From Microbacterium oxydans (GTDB lineage: Bacteria; Actinomycetota; Actinomycetes; Actinomycetales; Microbacteriaceae), in contig NZ_JYIV01000030.1 of NCBI RefSeq assembly GCF_000956405.1, positions 62,001 through 126,000 of the forward strand: a stretch of DNA of 64,000 bases. Reading direction: 5' to 3'. The notes under the pieces were generated by a model. That model was given only the letters and a program-made list of their open reading frames with translations. It had not been told where the DNA came from and did not search any database. The translations under genes and the position numbers were made by a program. Of this stretch, positions 8,710 to 17,067 are shown piece after piece. Numbering within the stretch: position 1 is the first letter of the stretch; each line of letters begins with the position of its first letter.

Positions 8710-9987
8710 TCACTCGACCCGACGCGCCGATCGGGCCAGCGCACTGCGCCGCGCCAGGATGATCCCGCCCAGGAGGGCTGCGACGAACGACCCGACCAGC
8801 ACGCCGATCTTCACGTGCTCGTCCGCGACCGAGCTCGACCCGTAGGCGAGCTCACCGACCAGCAGGGAGACGGTGAAGCCGATTCCGGCGAGGAACGCCA
8901 TTCCGGTCAGGTCCGGCCAGCGGAGCGTCTCGTCGAGACGCAGAGCGGGGATCCGGCTCAGGAGGAACGTCGTGACGAGGATGCCGATCGGCTTGCCGGC
9001 GACCAGTCCGATGACGATGCCGATCGTGATCGGATCGGTGAACGCCGACGCGAGTCCGTCCCATCCACCGACCGTGACGCCGGCGGCGAAGAATGCGAAC
9101 ACGGGGACGGCGAACAGCGTGGCCACGATGCCCCACCGGTCGGCGAGGTGCGCGGCCATGCCGTCGTAGACCGGCCGACCCTGCGCGTCGGTGCCCGTGC
9201 GCACCCGGGCACGCTTCGTCGCGGTGACGGGGACGACGAAGCCGAGCAGCACGCCGGCGACCGTCGCGTGAACTCCGGACGCGTGGATGCACACCCACAC
9301 CGCGATGGCGAGGGGCAGCAGGAGCCACCATGCGCGCACGCCCTTCGCCACCAGCGCGGCGAATCCGGCCAGGGGCAGCAGTGCGAGGATCAGCCACGGG
9401 AAGCTGATGCTCTCGGTGTAGAAGGTCGCGATGATCGTGATCGCGATGAGGTCGTCGATGATGGCGAGAGTCAGCAGGAACACGCGCAGCGCGGGCGGCA
9501 GGAACTTGCCGACGACAGCGATCACGGCCACCGCGAACGCGATGTCGGTCGCGGTGGGGATCGCCCAGCCGCGCAGCGCATCCGCTCCGCTCGCGGCGTT
9601 GATCAGCACGAAGATCAGCGCGGGCACCACCACCCCACCCACGGCCGCAGCGATGGGCAGGGCAGCGCGGCGGGGATCGCGCAGGCGCCCCGCGACGAAC
9701 TCCTCCTTCAGCTCGAGCCCGACGACGAAGAAGAAGATCGCCAGGAGTCCGTCCGACGCCCACGCGCCGACGCTGAGCTCGAGATGCAGCTCGGGGATGC
9801 CGAAGGTGAAGTCGCGCACGGATTCGTACCAGGGCGCGGCCGGACTGTTGGCGAGGATCAGCGCGGCGAACGTGGCCGCGAGCAGAAGCGAACCCCCGAG
9901 CACGTCGCTGCGCGCGTTGGAGCGGATGCCTTGCCACAGGGCGTGCGGGGCGAGGGAGAAGCGGGCAGGGGAAGGATTCGTGGACAC
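8710..9987 (-). CDS. nhaA: Na+/H+ antiporter NhaA
   Basis: A 425-residue membrane protein of the NhaA family, exchanging sodium or lithium for protons in pH and salt homeostasis. The paired aspartates of the ion site are in LAIIDDLIAIT, and GWAIPTATDIAFA and FFFVVGLELKEEF are family blocks. About 12 membrane segments are expected. The start is GTG with GAGG seven bases upstream. The 5' leader is long and strongly structured (listed separately), which suggests control by the cation itself. It sits next to gadBC, so pH and ion stress genes are clustered. Confidence 0.95.
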   Translation of the reverse strand: MSTNPSPARFSLAPHALWQGIRSNARSDVLGGSLLLAATFAALILANSPAAPWYESVRDFTFGIPELHLELSVGAWASDGLLAIFFFVVGLELKEEFVAGRLRDPRRAALPIAAAVGGVVVPALIFVLINAASGADALRGWAIPTATDIAFAVAVIAVVGKFLPPALRVFLLTLAIIDDLIAITIIATFYTESISFPWLILALLPLAGFAALVAKGVRAWWLLLPLAIAVWVCIHASGVHATVAGVLLGFVVPVTATKRARVRTGTDAQGRPVYDGMAAHLADRWGIVATLFAVPVFAFFAAGVTVGGWDGLASAFTDPITIGIVIGLVAGKPIGILVTTFLLSRIPALRLDETLRWPDLTGMAFLAGIGFTVSLLVGELAYGSSSVADEHVKIGVLVGSFVAALLGGIILARRSALARSARRVE

Positions 9988-10027
9988 GGAAAGACCTCAC
10001 GCGAGAGAAGGGGTGAATGGCGCAGAA

Positions 10028-10122
10028 GACCACCGCCCCGTTCGAGGCGTGGTCTAGTTCCGTGGCGGCGGGCAGCCCGCGATCTCGCCGTGTGAGAGGG
10101 TGCCCCAGACGCTGGTCCACCC
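10028..10122 (-). ncRNA. Structured leader RNA of nhaA, candidate cation riboswitch
   Basis: Read on the minus strand, the leader folds into ordered hairpins. GGGTG pairs with CACCC around an inner CCAG/CTGG stem with a CGT loop. GGCG pairs with CGCC around GCGGG/CCCGC. GACCAC plus GCC then pair with GGC plus GTGGTC closer to the gene. The region ends about 40 bases before the nhaA GTG. Leaders of nhaA genes in other bacteria include the nhaA-I and nhaA-II riboswitch classes, reported to sense Li+. The position fits, but I could not compare to those consensus structures. The paired stems are seen directly; the ligand is inferred. Confidence 0.55.
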
Positions 10123-10258
10123 GTTCGTGCCAGGGTGCATGATGATCCGCATCCACTCCCTCATCGTGGTCGCCGAACGCAGACGGTGCGGGGCACGCGT
10201 CGAACCGGCGATCGAGAGGAGGGGCACGGCAACAGCCTATCCGGAAGGCCTGGGAAGG

Positions 10259-10693
10259 TCAGGAGCGGAACACCCACGCGCGGGAGGCGAGGAAACGGAA
10301 CGCCGATCCGAGGACGAGGCCGATGACGTTCGCCGAGATGTTGTCGGCGGTGACGGACGTGAGGCCGAGCAGATAGTGGCTGATCGCGAGGCAGCCGAGC
10401 GCGATGACGCTCCCGCCCACACTGACAGCGAAGAACGACGCCACCTCGGAGGCGACCTTCGCGCGATGGCGGGTCCGGAACGTCCACCATCGATTCCCCG
10501 CCCAGTTGACCAGGATCGCAAGCGACGTGGCTGCGCCTTTCGCGATCAGAACGGCTCCGGGGACCCGAGCATCGGGGAGGAGCGATATGCGGAGGGCGTT
10601 GAAGACGAGAACGTCGACCGCGAGCCCTACGCTGCCGACAGCGGAGAATCGCAGGAGGTCGGACGTGACCGACCCGGAGAGCCGTCCCCGCAT
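10259..10693 (-). CDS. GtrA-family membrane protein
   Basis: A 144-residue protein with four predicted membrane helices and the GtrA signatures: RFSAVGSVGLAVD near the start, then NWAGNRWWTFR, and a C-terminal RFLASRAWVFR. GtrA proteins are thought to help move lipid-linked sugars across the membrane for cell-surface glycosylation. The start has GGGAG upstream. It lies 13 bases downstream of a GT-C glycosyltransferase on the same strand, so the two probably act together on a surface glycan. Downstream, 10123-10258 holds nothing I recognise. Confidence 0.88.
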   Translation of the reverse strand: MRGRLSGSVTSDLLRFSAVGSVGLAVDVLVFNALRISLLPDARVPGAVLIAKGAATSLAILVNWAGNRWWTFRTRHRAKVASEVASFFAVSVGGSVIALGCLAISHYLLGLTSVTADNISANVIGLVLGSAFRFLASRAWVFRS

Positions 10694-10706
10694 GGTCACT
10701 CCCTGA

Positions 10707-12296
10707 TCAGGTGATAGACGGTGCTGCGATGGTGCGCTGCGAGGTCTCGACGGAGAACCCGAGGTGCAGGAGCATCGCGATGTCGTCGGGCCGTGCATGC
10801 GCTGCCGGGGCCTCGACCGCCCAGATGCTCGCCGGTCCGCTCCGGAGGGACACCGCCGCGGCGTTCGGTTCCACCGCATCCCAGAGACGGGTCCGCTGCG
10901 TGTACGGGGTCGTGAGCGCGATGTCCTGGAGGCCGGCGAGCCGATCGGGATAGAGCGCCGTCATGAGACGGGGATCGCGGGACGGTTTGGTGGACTGATC
11001 GAAGATGATCAGATCGCCCTCGCGTGCGTGCTGAGAAAGATACTCGGCGGCCGCTCGCCAGTCGCTTCCGCCGTCCTTGGCCCACGGCGTCCGTTGACCC
11101 GCGTAGACCGGGACGCAGGCGATCACCAGAACGGCGACGAGCGCGATGGGCAGAAGAGCACTCAGACGTGGAGTGGCCCACGCGGCGATCACCTCTGACC
11201 CGAGAGCGATGAGTACGGCCACCGCAGGGGCGCACATCGACAGGTACCGCACGTTGTACACGGGAGCGATGGACGCGTTCACCCACAGGAGGACGGCTGT
11301 GGGGACCAGGAGCCAGATCAGAGCCAGTCCGGCCAGACGGCGGCGCGAGCGGTGCATCACCGGGAACTCCGCATCGCGGACGGCGACCGCGTACAGGAGG
11401 GCGGCGGACGCCGTCGCGATCAGGGTCCACCCGATGACCGCGATGAGCGGGTCGCCGAACCACTGCGCGATGAACACGTTCCGCGGCGTCGCGTAGTTGC
11501 GCCGGGCCAGGAAGGCGATCTGCTCCCGCTGCAGGTATCCGATGATGACGATCGGCGCAGCGAGCAGCAGCGCGAGGCCGCACGCACGCAGCCACAGCAC
11601 GACCCGGTCGCGGTGCGCGACCAGGATGTATGCCGCGTGGACGATGAGGATCAGCCCCAGATAGAGGAAGAGGTAGATGCATGCGGCGGCCGCCAGGCCG
11701 TAGCCCATCCAGGCTCCGATACCGGAACGACGCCGGGTCAGCCGGACGAGGAGGACGGTGAGCCACACCGCTGCCGCCGTGCCCAGTGCGTAGGAGCGCG
11801 CCTCCGTGGCCATGTACGTCATACGGGGGAGCGCGATGCAGACGACTCCGGCGATGATCGCGGTCCGCGTCGTCGTGAGGTCCGCGACCAGCACCACCGT
11901 GCCGGCGACCGCCACGCCCACGGCGAGAGCGCTCGGAAGGCGGGTGGCGATCTCGGATGTCCCGGCCGCACGCACCCAGAGGTGCAGCAGCGCGTAGTAC
12001 ACGCCATGGACGGCATCGATTCTGCCGAGCACTCCGGCGAGGCTCGACCACGATCGTTCGGACGACATCACACTCGCAGCCTCGTCGCCCCAGTACGACG
12101 GAATCCACGAGCCGGCGAATCCGACGAGTGCGCCCACAGTCCCCAGCGTCCACGCGGCCCCGAGCGGACGTAGGAACGGGCGCATCGACGGCCGCGCAGT
12201 GCCGGTCTGCACCGTGCGGACACCGAGCATGCTGTTCCTCCGAATCCATCGGGCGGTCGAATCCACCGAAGTAGTCTCACTCTGCTCGCGCAACAT
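10707..12296 (-). CDS. GT-C fold glycosyltransferase (GT39/PMT-like), polytopic
   Basis: A 529-residue membrane protein with about 10 to 12 predicted helices. In the first extracytoplasmic loop it has the acidic pair of polyprenol-dependent GT-C enzymes, WGDEAAS at about D71/E72. These enzymes use polyprenyl-phosphate sugars to glycosylate proteins or envelope polymers outside the membrane. The acceptor cannot be told from sequence. The start at 12296 has GGAGGGGG five bases upstream. An in-frame ATG seven codons earlier overlaps that site and was not chosen. It is paired with the GtrA gene downstream. Confidence 0.8.
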   Translation of the reverse strand: MLREQSETTSVDSTARWIRRNSMLGVRTVQTGTARPSMRPFLRPLGAAWTLGTVGALVGFAGSWIPSYWGDEAASVMSSERSWSSLAGVLGRIDAVHGVYYALLHLWVRAAGTSEIATRLPSALAVGVAVAGTVVLVADLTTTRTAIIAGVVCIALPRMTYMATEARSYALGTAAAVWLTVLLVRLTRRRSGIGAWMGYGLAAAACIYLFLYLGLILIVHAAYILVAHRDRVVLWLRACGLALLLAAPIVIIGYLQREQIAFLARRNYATPRNVFIAQWFGDPLIAVIGWTLIATASAALLYAVAVRDAEFPVMHRSRRRLAGLALIWLLVPTAVLLWVNASIAPVYNVRYLSMCAPAVAVLIALGSEVIAAWATPRLSALLPIALVAVLVIACVPVYAGQRTPWAKDGGSDWRAAAEYLSQHAREGDLIIFDQSTKPSRDPRLMTALYPDRLAGLQDIALTTPYTQRTRLWDAVEPNAAAVSLRSGPASIWAVEAPAAHARPDDIAMLLHLGFSVETSQRTIAAPSIT

Positions 12297-12434
12297 CGGA
12301 ACCCCCTCCGGAAGCATCCCCGCGGCATGAGAAGGCTCTCAGGATCGGAGGGCGGTGAGCTCTCTGAGAGAACCCTCACTCCTCGTGGCCCTGTTCCGAA
12401 GGCAACGCCAAGCATGCGCCGAGAACGTGGCGTC

Positions 12435-13253
12435 ATGACAACCACGACTTCGGAACATGCACGCACCATCCTGTTGAATCGGGTGCCCGAGGTGACGTTC
12501 GCCTTCTGGGTGATCAAGATCCTCTCCACCACCACGGGCGAGACCTTCGCCGATTTCCTGAACGCGGATCTGGGACTGGGCTTGAGCCTCACGACGTGGG
12601 TGATGAGCGCCCTCCTCGTGATCGCCCTCATCGCGCAGTTCGCCACGAAGCGATACACCTCGGGGATCTACTGGACCGTCGTGGTGCTGATCAGCATCGT
12701 CGGCACACTCCTCACCGACAACATGACCGATGTGCTCGGGGTGCCGCTCTGGGTCAGCACCGCAGTCTTCAGCGGCATCCTCGCGCTCACCTTCGGGGTC
12801 TGGTTCGCCCGCGAGCGCACACTCTCGATCCACACGATCTTCACGCGACGTCGCGAGGCGTTCTACTGGGTCGCCATCCTGTTCACCTTCGCGCTCGGCA
12901 CGGCAGCAGGTGATCTCATCTCGGAGGGCCTCGGGCTCGGCTACGTGTTCGGCACCATTCTCTTCTCCGCGCTGATCGGCGTGATCGCGATCGCCTGCTT
13001 CGCCTTCAAGGCGAATGTGGTCGCCTGCTTCTGGGCCGCGTACATCCTGACGCGACCTCTGGGAGCCTCGATCGGTGATCTGCTCTCGCAGGCTCCCGCC
13101 GATGGTGGGCTCGGGGTGGGGACGACGGTCACGAGCATCGTGTTCCTGGTCGTGATCATCGCGCTCGCCGCATACCTGGGGGTCAAGGTGAACAGGCAGC
13201 GGCGGGAGGCTGAGGCAGCGGTGGCAGAAGCGCGCATCGTGGTGGCACCGTAG
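12435..13253 (+). CDS. COG4705-type membrane protein
   Basis: A 272-residue membrane protein with about 8 helices and an internal duplication. The first copy has RVPEVTFAFWVIKILSTTTGETFADFL; the second begins EAFYWVAILFTFALGTAAGDLI. This is the layout of the uncharacterised COG4705 family. No biochemical function is established for it. The family is found beside two-component systems, as here: a response regulator starts 24 bases downstream. The start is uncertain; ATG 12414 is also in frame, and neither has a good ribosome site. The C-terminus ends in a charged helix (RQRREAEAAVAEAR). It is probably either the target or the sensor partner of the following regulators. Confidence 0.75.
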   Translation: MTTTTSEHARTILLNRVPEVTFAFWVIKILSTTTGETFADFLNADLGLGLSLTTWVMSALLVIALIAQFATKRYTSGIYWTVVVLISIVGTLLTDNMTDVLGVPLWVSTAVFSGILALTFGVWFARERTLSIHTIFTRRREAFYWVAILFTFALGTAAGDLISEGLGLGYVFGTILFSALIGVIAIACFAFKANVVACFWAAYILTRPLGASIGDLLSQAPADGGLGVGTTVTSIVFLVVIIALAAYLGVKVNRQRREAEAAVAEARIVVAP

Positions 13254-13277
13254 TATCGCCACGAGGAGGTCGAACAC

Positions 13278-13958
13278 GTGGCTCTGCGCATCCTGACGGT
13301 CGATGACGAACCGGAGATGGCCGGCCTCATCGCTCGTGGCCTGCGGGACGAAGGGTACGTCGTCGACGTGGCTGCCGACGGCGTCGAGGCGATGGCCCTC
13401 GCGGCAGCCGGCGGCCACGACATCGCGATCGTCGACGTCATGCTGCCGGGAATGTCGGGTTTCGAGCTGTGCCGGTGGCTGCGCAGAGAGCATGAGGCGT
13501 TGGCGATCATCATGCTCACTGCCCGAGTCGCGGTCGACGACCGGGTCCGCGGGCTCGATGCGGGCGCGGACGACTATCTGACGAAGCCCTTCGAGTTCGC
13601 GGAACTTGCGGCACGTCTTCGCGCTCTGCGGCGGCGCGACGCGATCGGCGGCACCCGTATGGAGGTCGGCGGCCTGCACATCGACATGACGAGACACCAG
13701 ATCTCGACGGACGAGGGGGAGCTGCGTCTGAGCCGCACGGAGTTCGATCTTCTGCGGCTTCTCGCCTCGAACATCGGGCGTGTGATGCCTCGATCGGAGA
13801 TACTCGATGCGATCTGGGGGTCGGCCGCCTTCATCGACTCCAACATCGTCGACCAGTACGTCAGCTACGTCCGGCGAAAACTCGACGCAGTCGATGCGCC
13901 CGTGCGGATCATCACCGCACGAGGCATCGGGTTCGAGCTGATCGCGACCGAACGATGA
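13278..13958 (+). CDS. OmpR-family response regulator
   Basis: A 226-residue two-domain regulator. The receiver has the acidic pair D9/D10, phosphoacceptor D53 (IVDVMLPG), T81 and K103 (LTKPFE). The C-terminal winged helix (about 128-222) has SRTEFDLLRLLASN and VDQYVSYVRRKL. The start is GTG with GAGGAGGT upstream. The stop overlaps the histidine kinase ATG (ATGA), so the pair is co-translated. It probably controls the upstream COG4705 gene; CTCTGAG/CTCTCAG elements lie at 12336-12378 in front of that gene. The signal sensed is unknown. Confidence 0.94.
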   Translation: MALRILTVDDEPEMAGLIARGLRDEGYVVDVAADGVEAMALAAAGGHDIAIVDVMLPGMSGFELCRWLRREHEALAIIMLTARVAVDDRVRGLDAGADDYLTKPFEFAELAARLRALRRRDAIGGTRMEVGGLHIDMTRHQISTDEGELRLSRTEFDLLRLLASNIGRVMPRSEILDAIWGSAAFIDSNIVDQYVSYVRRKLDAVDAPVRIITARGIGFELIATER

Positions 13959-15301
13959 ACATCGCCCGGCTGAGCATCCGCACGCGCATCACGGGCGGAA
14001 GCCTGCTCATCGCGATCCTCATATCGATCGTCGCCGGCATCGTGATCTACTCGCAGGTGGCGCGGATCGTGAGCGATGGCCAGATCCGAGTGCTCGAAGG
14101 GATCGAAGGACAATACGTCACCGCCATCACGACCGGCGACACCGAAGAGTTCGACATGCCGGGCCCTGGGCAGTTCGTCGCCGTCGTGAACCCGGCCGGG
14201 GCTGTGATGATCGACACGTTCCCCGAATCCGCCGCCGGCACGGCACAGAAGCTCGCGGCGCAGCCGGACGGCACTCGGCGCGTCGACGGCGCCACCGAGT
14301 ACATCGCGCGCTCGACCTCGGTCGAGACAGCCGAGGGAACGTGGCATGTCGTGACAGCGAGTGTCGGTGATTCGCAGGTGCTCGCGGAGGTCGCCTGGCT
14401 CTTGATCGCGAGTATCGCCGGTATCAACCTCGCGTTCGGCGCCTCGGCATGGTTGATCGGCTCGGCCGCACTGAGTCCTGTCGCCCGACTGCGTCGCAGC
14501 GCGGCAGAACTCGCGGCGGAGCCCGGTACCGAGCTGCTTCCGGTCGGGCCGGCCCGAGACGAGATCTCTGACCTGGCGGAGACGCTCAACGAGCTCATCG
14601 CACAGCTGCGCAGGTCGGCGGAGCGCGAGCGGCAGATCGTGTCGGATGCCAGCCATGAGTTCCGCACGCCGCTCGCGATCATCCAGACCCGCTTGGAGCT
14701 CGCTCAACGTGAGGCACTCGACCCGGTCGAGATGAAGGCCGAAGTTGCTGCGGCGCAACGCACCCTCAGCCGCCTGTCGTCTCTGGCCACCTCGATGTTG
14801 GAGCTCTCTCGGATCGACGCGCAGAGGTCGGGAGGCACGGCGACCGTCGAGGCACTGTCCACCGAGCTGGCAGACGCGGTGGACCGTTGGAGGCGGCGAG
14901 TCGCATCGAGCAGCATCCGCATCGACTTCGACGCGGAGATCTCCGAGCCGAACGCGACCGTCTCGGTGACCGTCGAGGATTTCGGGCGGATCTGCGACAA
15001 CCTCATCGGGAACTCGGTTCAGGCGATCGGCGATGGAGGGGTGGTGGAACTCCGCCTCGGCGACAGCGACGTCGACTCGGTCGTGCTGAGTGTGATCGAC
15101 GACGGCGGCGGGATGGACAGCGGCTTCGTCGCCTCGGCGATGGATCGCTTCTCACGGCAGAGCGCCGCTCGAACAGGGGGAGGGGCCGGACTCGGGTTGC
15201 CGATCGTCGCGGGGATCGTGGCGAATGCCGGCGGCACGGTGACTCTCGTGAACTCGCCGGGCGAGGGGCTGCGAGTGGATCTGCGGCTGTCGACCGCATA
15301 G
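13955..15301 (+). CDS. Sensor histidine kinase
   Basis: A 448-residue HisKA-type kinase. Membrane helix 1 is at about residues 11-31 and helix 2 at about 146-168, with an extracytoplasmic sensor domain of about 110 residues between. HAMP follows, then the dimerisation box DASHEFRTPLAI with phosphorylated H234. The ATPase domain has the N box ICDNLIGNSVQ, a G1 box DDGGGMDSG and a G2 box GGGAGLGLPIV. It overlaps the response regulator by 4 bases. No recognised ligand-binding fold was seen in the sensor domain. Together with the regulator and the COG4705 protein it forms a three-gene signalling unit. Confidence 0.93.
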   Translation: MNIARLSIRTRITGGSLLIAILISIVAGIVIYSQVARIVSDGQIRVLEGIEGQYVTAITTGDTEEFDMPGPGQFVAVVNPAGAVMIDTFPESAAGTAQKLAAQPDGTRRVDGATEYIARSTSVETAEGTWHVVTASVGDSQVLAEVAWLLIASIAGINLAFGASAWLIGSAALSPVARLRRSAAELAAEPGTELLPVGPARDEISDLAETLNELIAQLRRSAERERQIVSDASHEFRTPLAIIQTRLELAQREALDPVEMKAEVAAAQRTLSRLSSLATSMLELSRIDAQRSGGTATVEALSTELADAVDRWRRRVASSSIRIDFDAEISEPNATVSVTVEDFGRICDNLIGNSVQAIGDGGVVELRLGDSDVDSVVLSVIDDGGGMDSGFVASAMDRFSRQSAARTGGGAGLGLPIVAGIVANAGGTVTLVNSPGEGLRVDLRLSTA

Positions 15302-15326
15302 CGCTCCTGCGCGCGCCGGACGTCGA

Positions 15327-15707
15327 TCACGCCAGGGCAGTCGGCCGTCTGCCGATGGGGGCGAGCCAAGAGGCCGTGACCACGGCCGTGATCGTGCCGG
15401 CCGCGAGCACCGACGCGAGCACGACGATCTGGAAGCGCCCCGCCTCCAGGGGCGAGATGCCCCCGAAGATGGCGCCGACGAATGCGCCGGGCAGCGTCAC
15501 CAGGCCGGTGGTCTTCGTCTGATCTACCGCGGGAATCAGGGCGGACTGCACGGCGCCACGCGCAAGCGCATGCGTCGCCTGTCGGGGTCGGGCACCGAGG
15601 GCGAGCCAGCCGTCGACCTCGTCCCATCGCGAGATCGTCGACGCATACAAGTACCGGCCCGTGAGCGTGGCGGTCCCCATCGCGTTCCCCACCACGATGG
15701 GGATGGA
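15327..15707 (-). pseudogene. FetB-type iron export permease, 5'-truncated remnant
   Basis: About 126 codons match the C-terminal half of the FetB/UPF0014 permease: PIVVGNAMG, then ALGARPRQAT, IPAVDQTKTTGLVTLPGAFVG, then SPLEAGRFQI and a final membrane helix. A full FetB is about 250-270 residues. In the family frame a TGA at 15708-15710 stands directly before the conserved segment, and the N-terminal helices are absent. There is no start with a ribosome site. The break lies at the left edge of a stretch of unrelated DNA, so the gene was probably cut by an insertion or rearrangement. The partner ATPase FetA is not in the window. Confidence 0.8.
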
Positions 15708-15723
15708 TCATGGTGGATACAAG

Positions 15724-15750
15724 GAACCCCGCCCGAGACGGGCGGGGTTC
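15724..15750. terminator. GC-rich hairpin at the edge of the FetB remnant
   Basis: GAACCCCGCCC pairs perfectly with GGGCGGGGTTC (11 bp) around a 5-base loop. No clear T-run follows on either strand. It lies 17 bases from the point where FetB similarity stops and could be a terminator brought in with the foreign segment. Confidence 0.55.
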
Positions 15751-16392
15751 TCTGATGGTGTTGTGGGTTGTACGCGGAAGGTGCTTTGCCGCGTGATTCC
15801 GGGGCGGGTTTAAGCACGAGTCGAGTCCGATCCTCTAACGCCATTGAGGTAATCCTCCGATTCGGGGACTTGGCCGGAACGGGGCGGATCGACACCCCAT
15901 CCTGTCACTGCACAGACATCGAGCAGCCGGGCCAAGGGGCGACCATCATGCAACAGCGTGGATCCCTGGGCATCAACGGGGTGCCCACTGTGCGCTCGCT
16001 GTCTTCACGAGTGATGTGTAGTCGCCATTCAGCGGAGCGAGTCGGCGGCGGGTACGGTTGCTCGGGTTCACCGAACGCGAGTCCATGTTTCTGCCCGAGC
16101 AGCCTCGCTTCCTCATAAGTCAACGCCCGGCCGCGGAACCCAAGGTCCACGCCCCTCGGGAGTGACGAGATGAGCTGAGCCTTCCGGTGTGATCTTCGGA
16201 CGACGGCCGCCGCGATTCGATTGGCAAGTGATGCGTAGCCCGACTCTGGGAGAACGACGTCTCACGAGCCTCTGACGAACGCCCGGCAGTGACGTGAGCA
16301 CGGCATCTGCTGTGTGAGCGAGACGCTCGGTTTCGTTGCGCGCTTGTCGGGGGTCATGGCGTCATGCCGGTGGCGCGTGGCAGGATCACCTC
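15751..16392. other. Unassigned segment, possible insertion scar
   Basis: About 640 bases with no gene I can name. By eye it is less GC-rich than its flanks and shows no codon-position bias on the plus strand. On the minus strand one coherent reading frame runs from about 16266 to 15905, with a GTG at 16150 (81 codons). It reads like real protein (GFRGRALTYEEARLLGQKHGL, then AEWRLHITREDSE) but matches no family I know. A second minus-strand frame starts at ATG 15844 with GGAGG nine bases upstream, but runs into the FetB remnant antisense. These look like fragments of transferred DNA. Confidence 0.45.
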
Positions 16393-17067
16393 ATGATGGG
16401 ACCCTCGAAGCTCGCGTCTGTGCTGTACGTCGAGGACGATCCGGATATCGCGGCGATGACGGTCGAGGTGTTGTCGGAGACGTATCGGGTCGATCATGCG
16501 CCCGACGGCGCGGTCGCCCTGCGTTTGGCGCTGGGCACGCGGTATGACCTGATGGTGGTGGACAGGCGGCTGCCGGGGATGGACGGTGTCGATCTTGTTC
16601 GCGCGGTGCGCACGGCGCACATCACGACCCCGGTGCTCATGCTGACTGCCCTGGGCGCGGTGGGCGACAAGGTCGCGGGGCTCGACGGTGGGGCGAACGA
16701 CTATCTCGTCAAGCCGTTCGACTACGACGAGCTGTTGGCGCGGTTGCGCGCACTGCAGCGGGCTTTCCAGTCGGGTGGGGCCCGGCGCGAGCTCGGTCGG
16801 TGGAGTTTCGCCCCGACAGCACAGGCGGTCTTCGACCCGTCGGGATACCGGATCGCGCTCACGGCGACGGAGAGCACGTTGCTGGAGGTGCTCAGCGAGA
16901 GTCCGGACCATGTGTTCGGTCGAGAGGAGATCCTCCGGGCGGTGTTCCCTGCCGGTGATTCCGCGAGCTCCGTGGACACGTATGTGCACTATGTGCGGAA
17001 GAAGACGACTCCCGAGATGATCGAGACGGTCAGAGCGCGCGGGTATCGGGCGGGGAACCCGTCATGA
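16393..17067 (+). CDS. OmpR-family response regulator of the flavin-redox island
   Basis: A 224-residue response regulator. The receiver has D15/D16, phosphoacceptor D57 (MVVDRRLPGMDG), T85 and K107 (LVKPFD). The winged helix has TATESTLLEVL and VDTYVHYVRKK. The start ATG 16393 has AGGA seven bases upstream; ATG 16396 is adjacent. It overlaps the kinase gene by 4 bases. The kinase is followed by a convergent flavin electron-transfer operon, and an 11-bp-spaced direct repeat in front of that operon is a plausible binding site. Control of the operon by this regulator is an inference. Confidence 0.93.
   Translation: MMGPSKLASVLYVEDDPDIAAMTVEVLSETYRVDHAPDGAVALRLALGTRYDLMVVDRRLPGMDGVDLVRAVRTAHITTPVLMLTALGAVGDKVAGLDGGANDYLVKPFDYDELLARLRALQRAFQSGGARRELGRWSFAPTAQAVFDPSGYRIALTATESTLLEVLSESPDHVFGREEILRAVFPAGDSASSVDTYVHYVRKKTTPEMIETVRARGYRAGNPS

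Noticed and set aside
15327..15695. Intact short FetB-like protein of 122 residues
   Set aside because: It lacks the N-terminal half of the permease, starts inside a conserved block and has no ribosome site; it is better read as a remnant.
15809..15843. tRNA-like 3' end (GAGTCGAGTCC ... CGCCA) in the orphan segment
   Set aside because: The supposed T stem does not pair and no D or anticodon arm precedes it.
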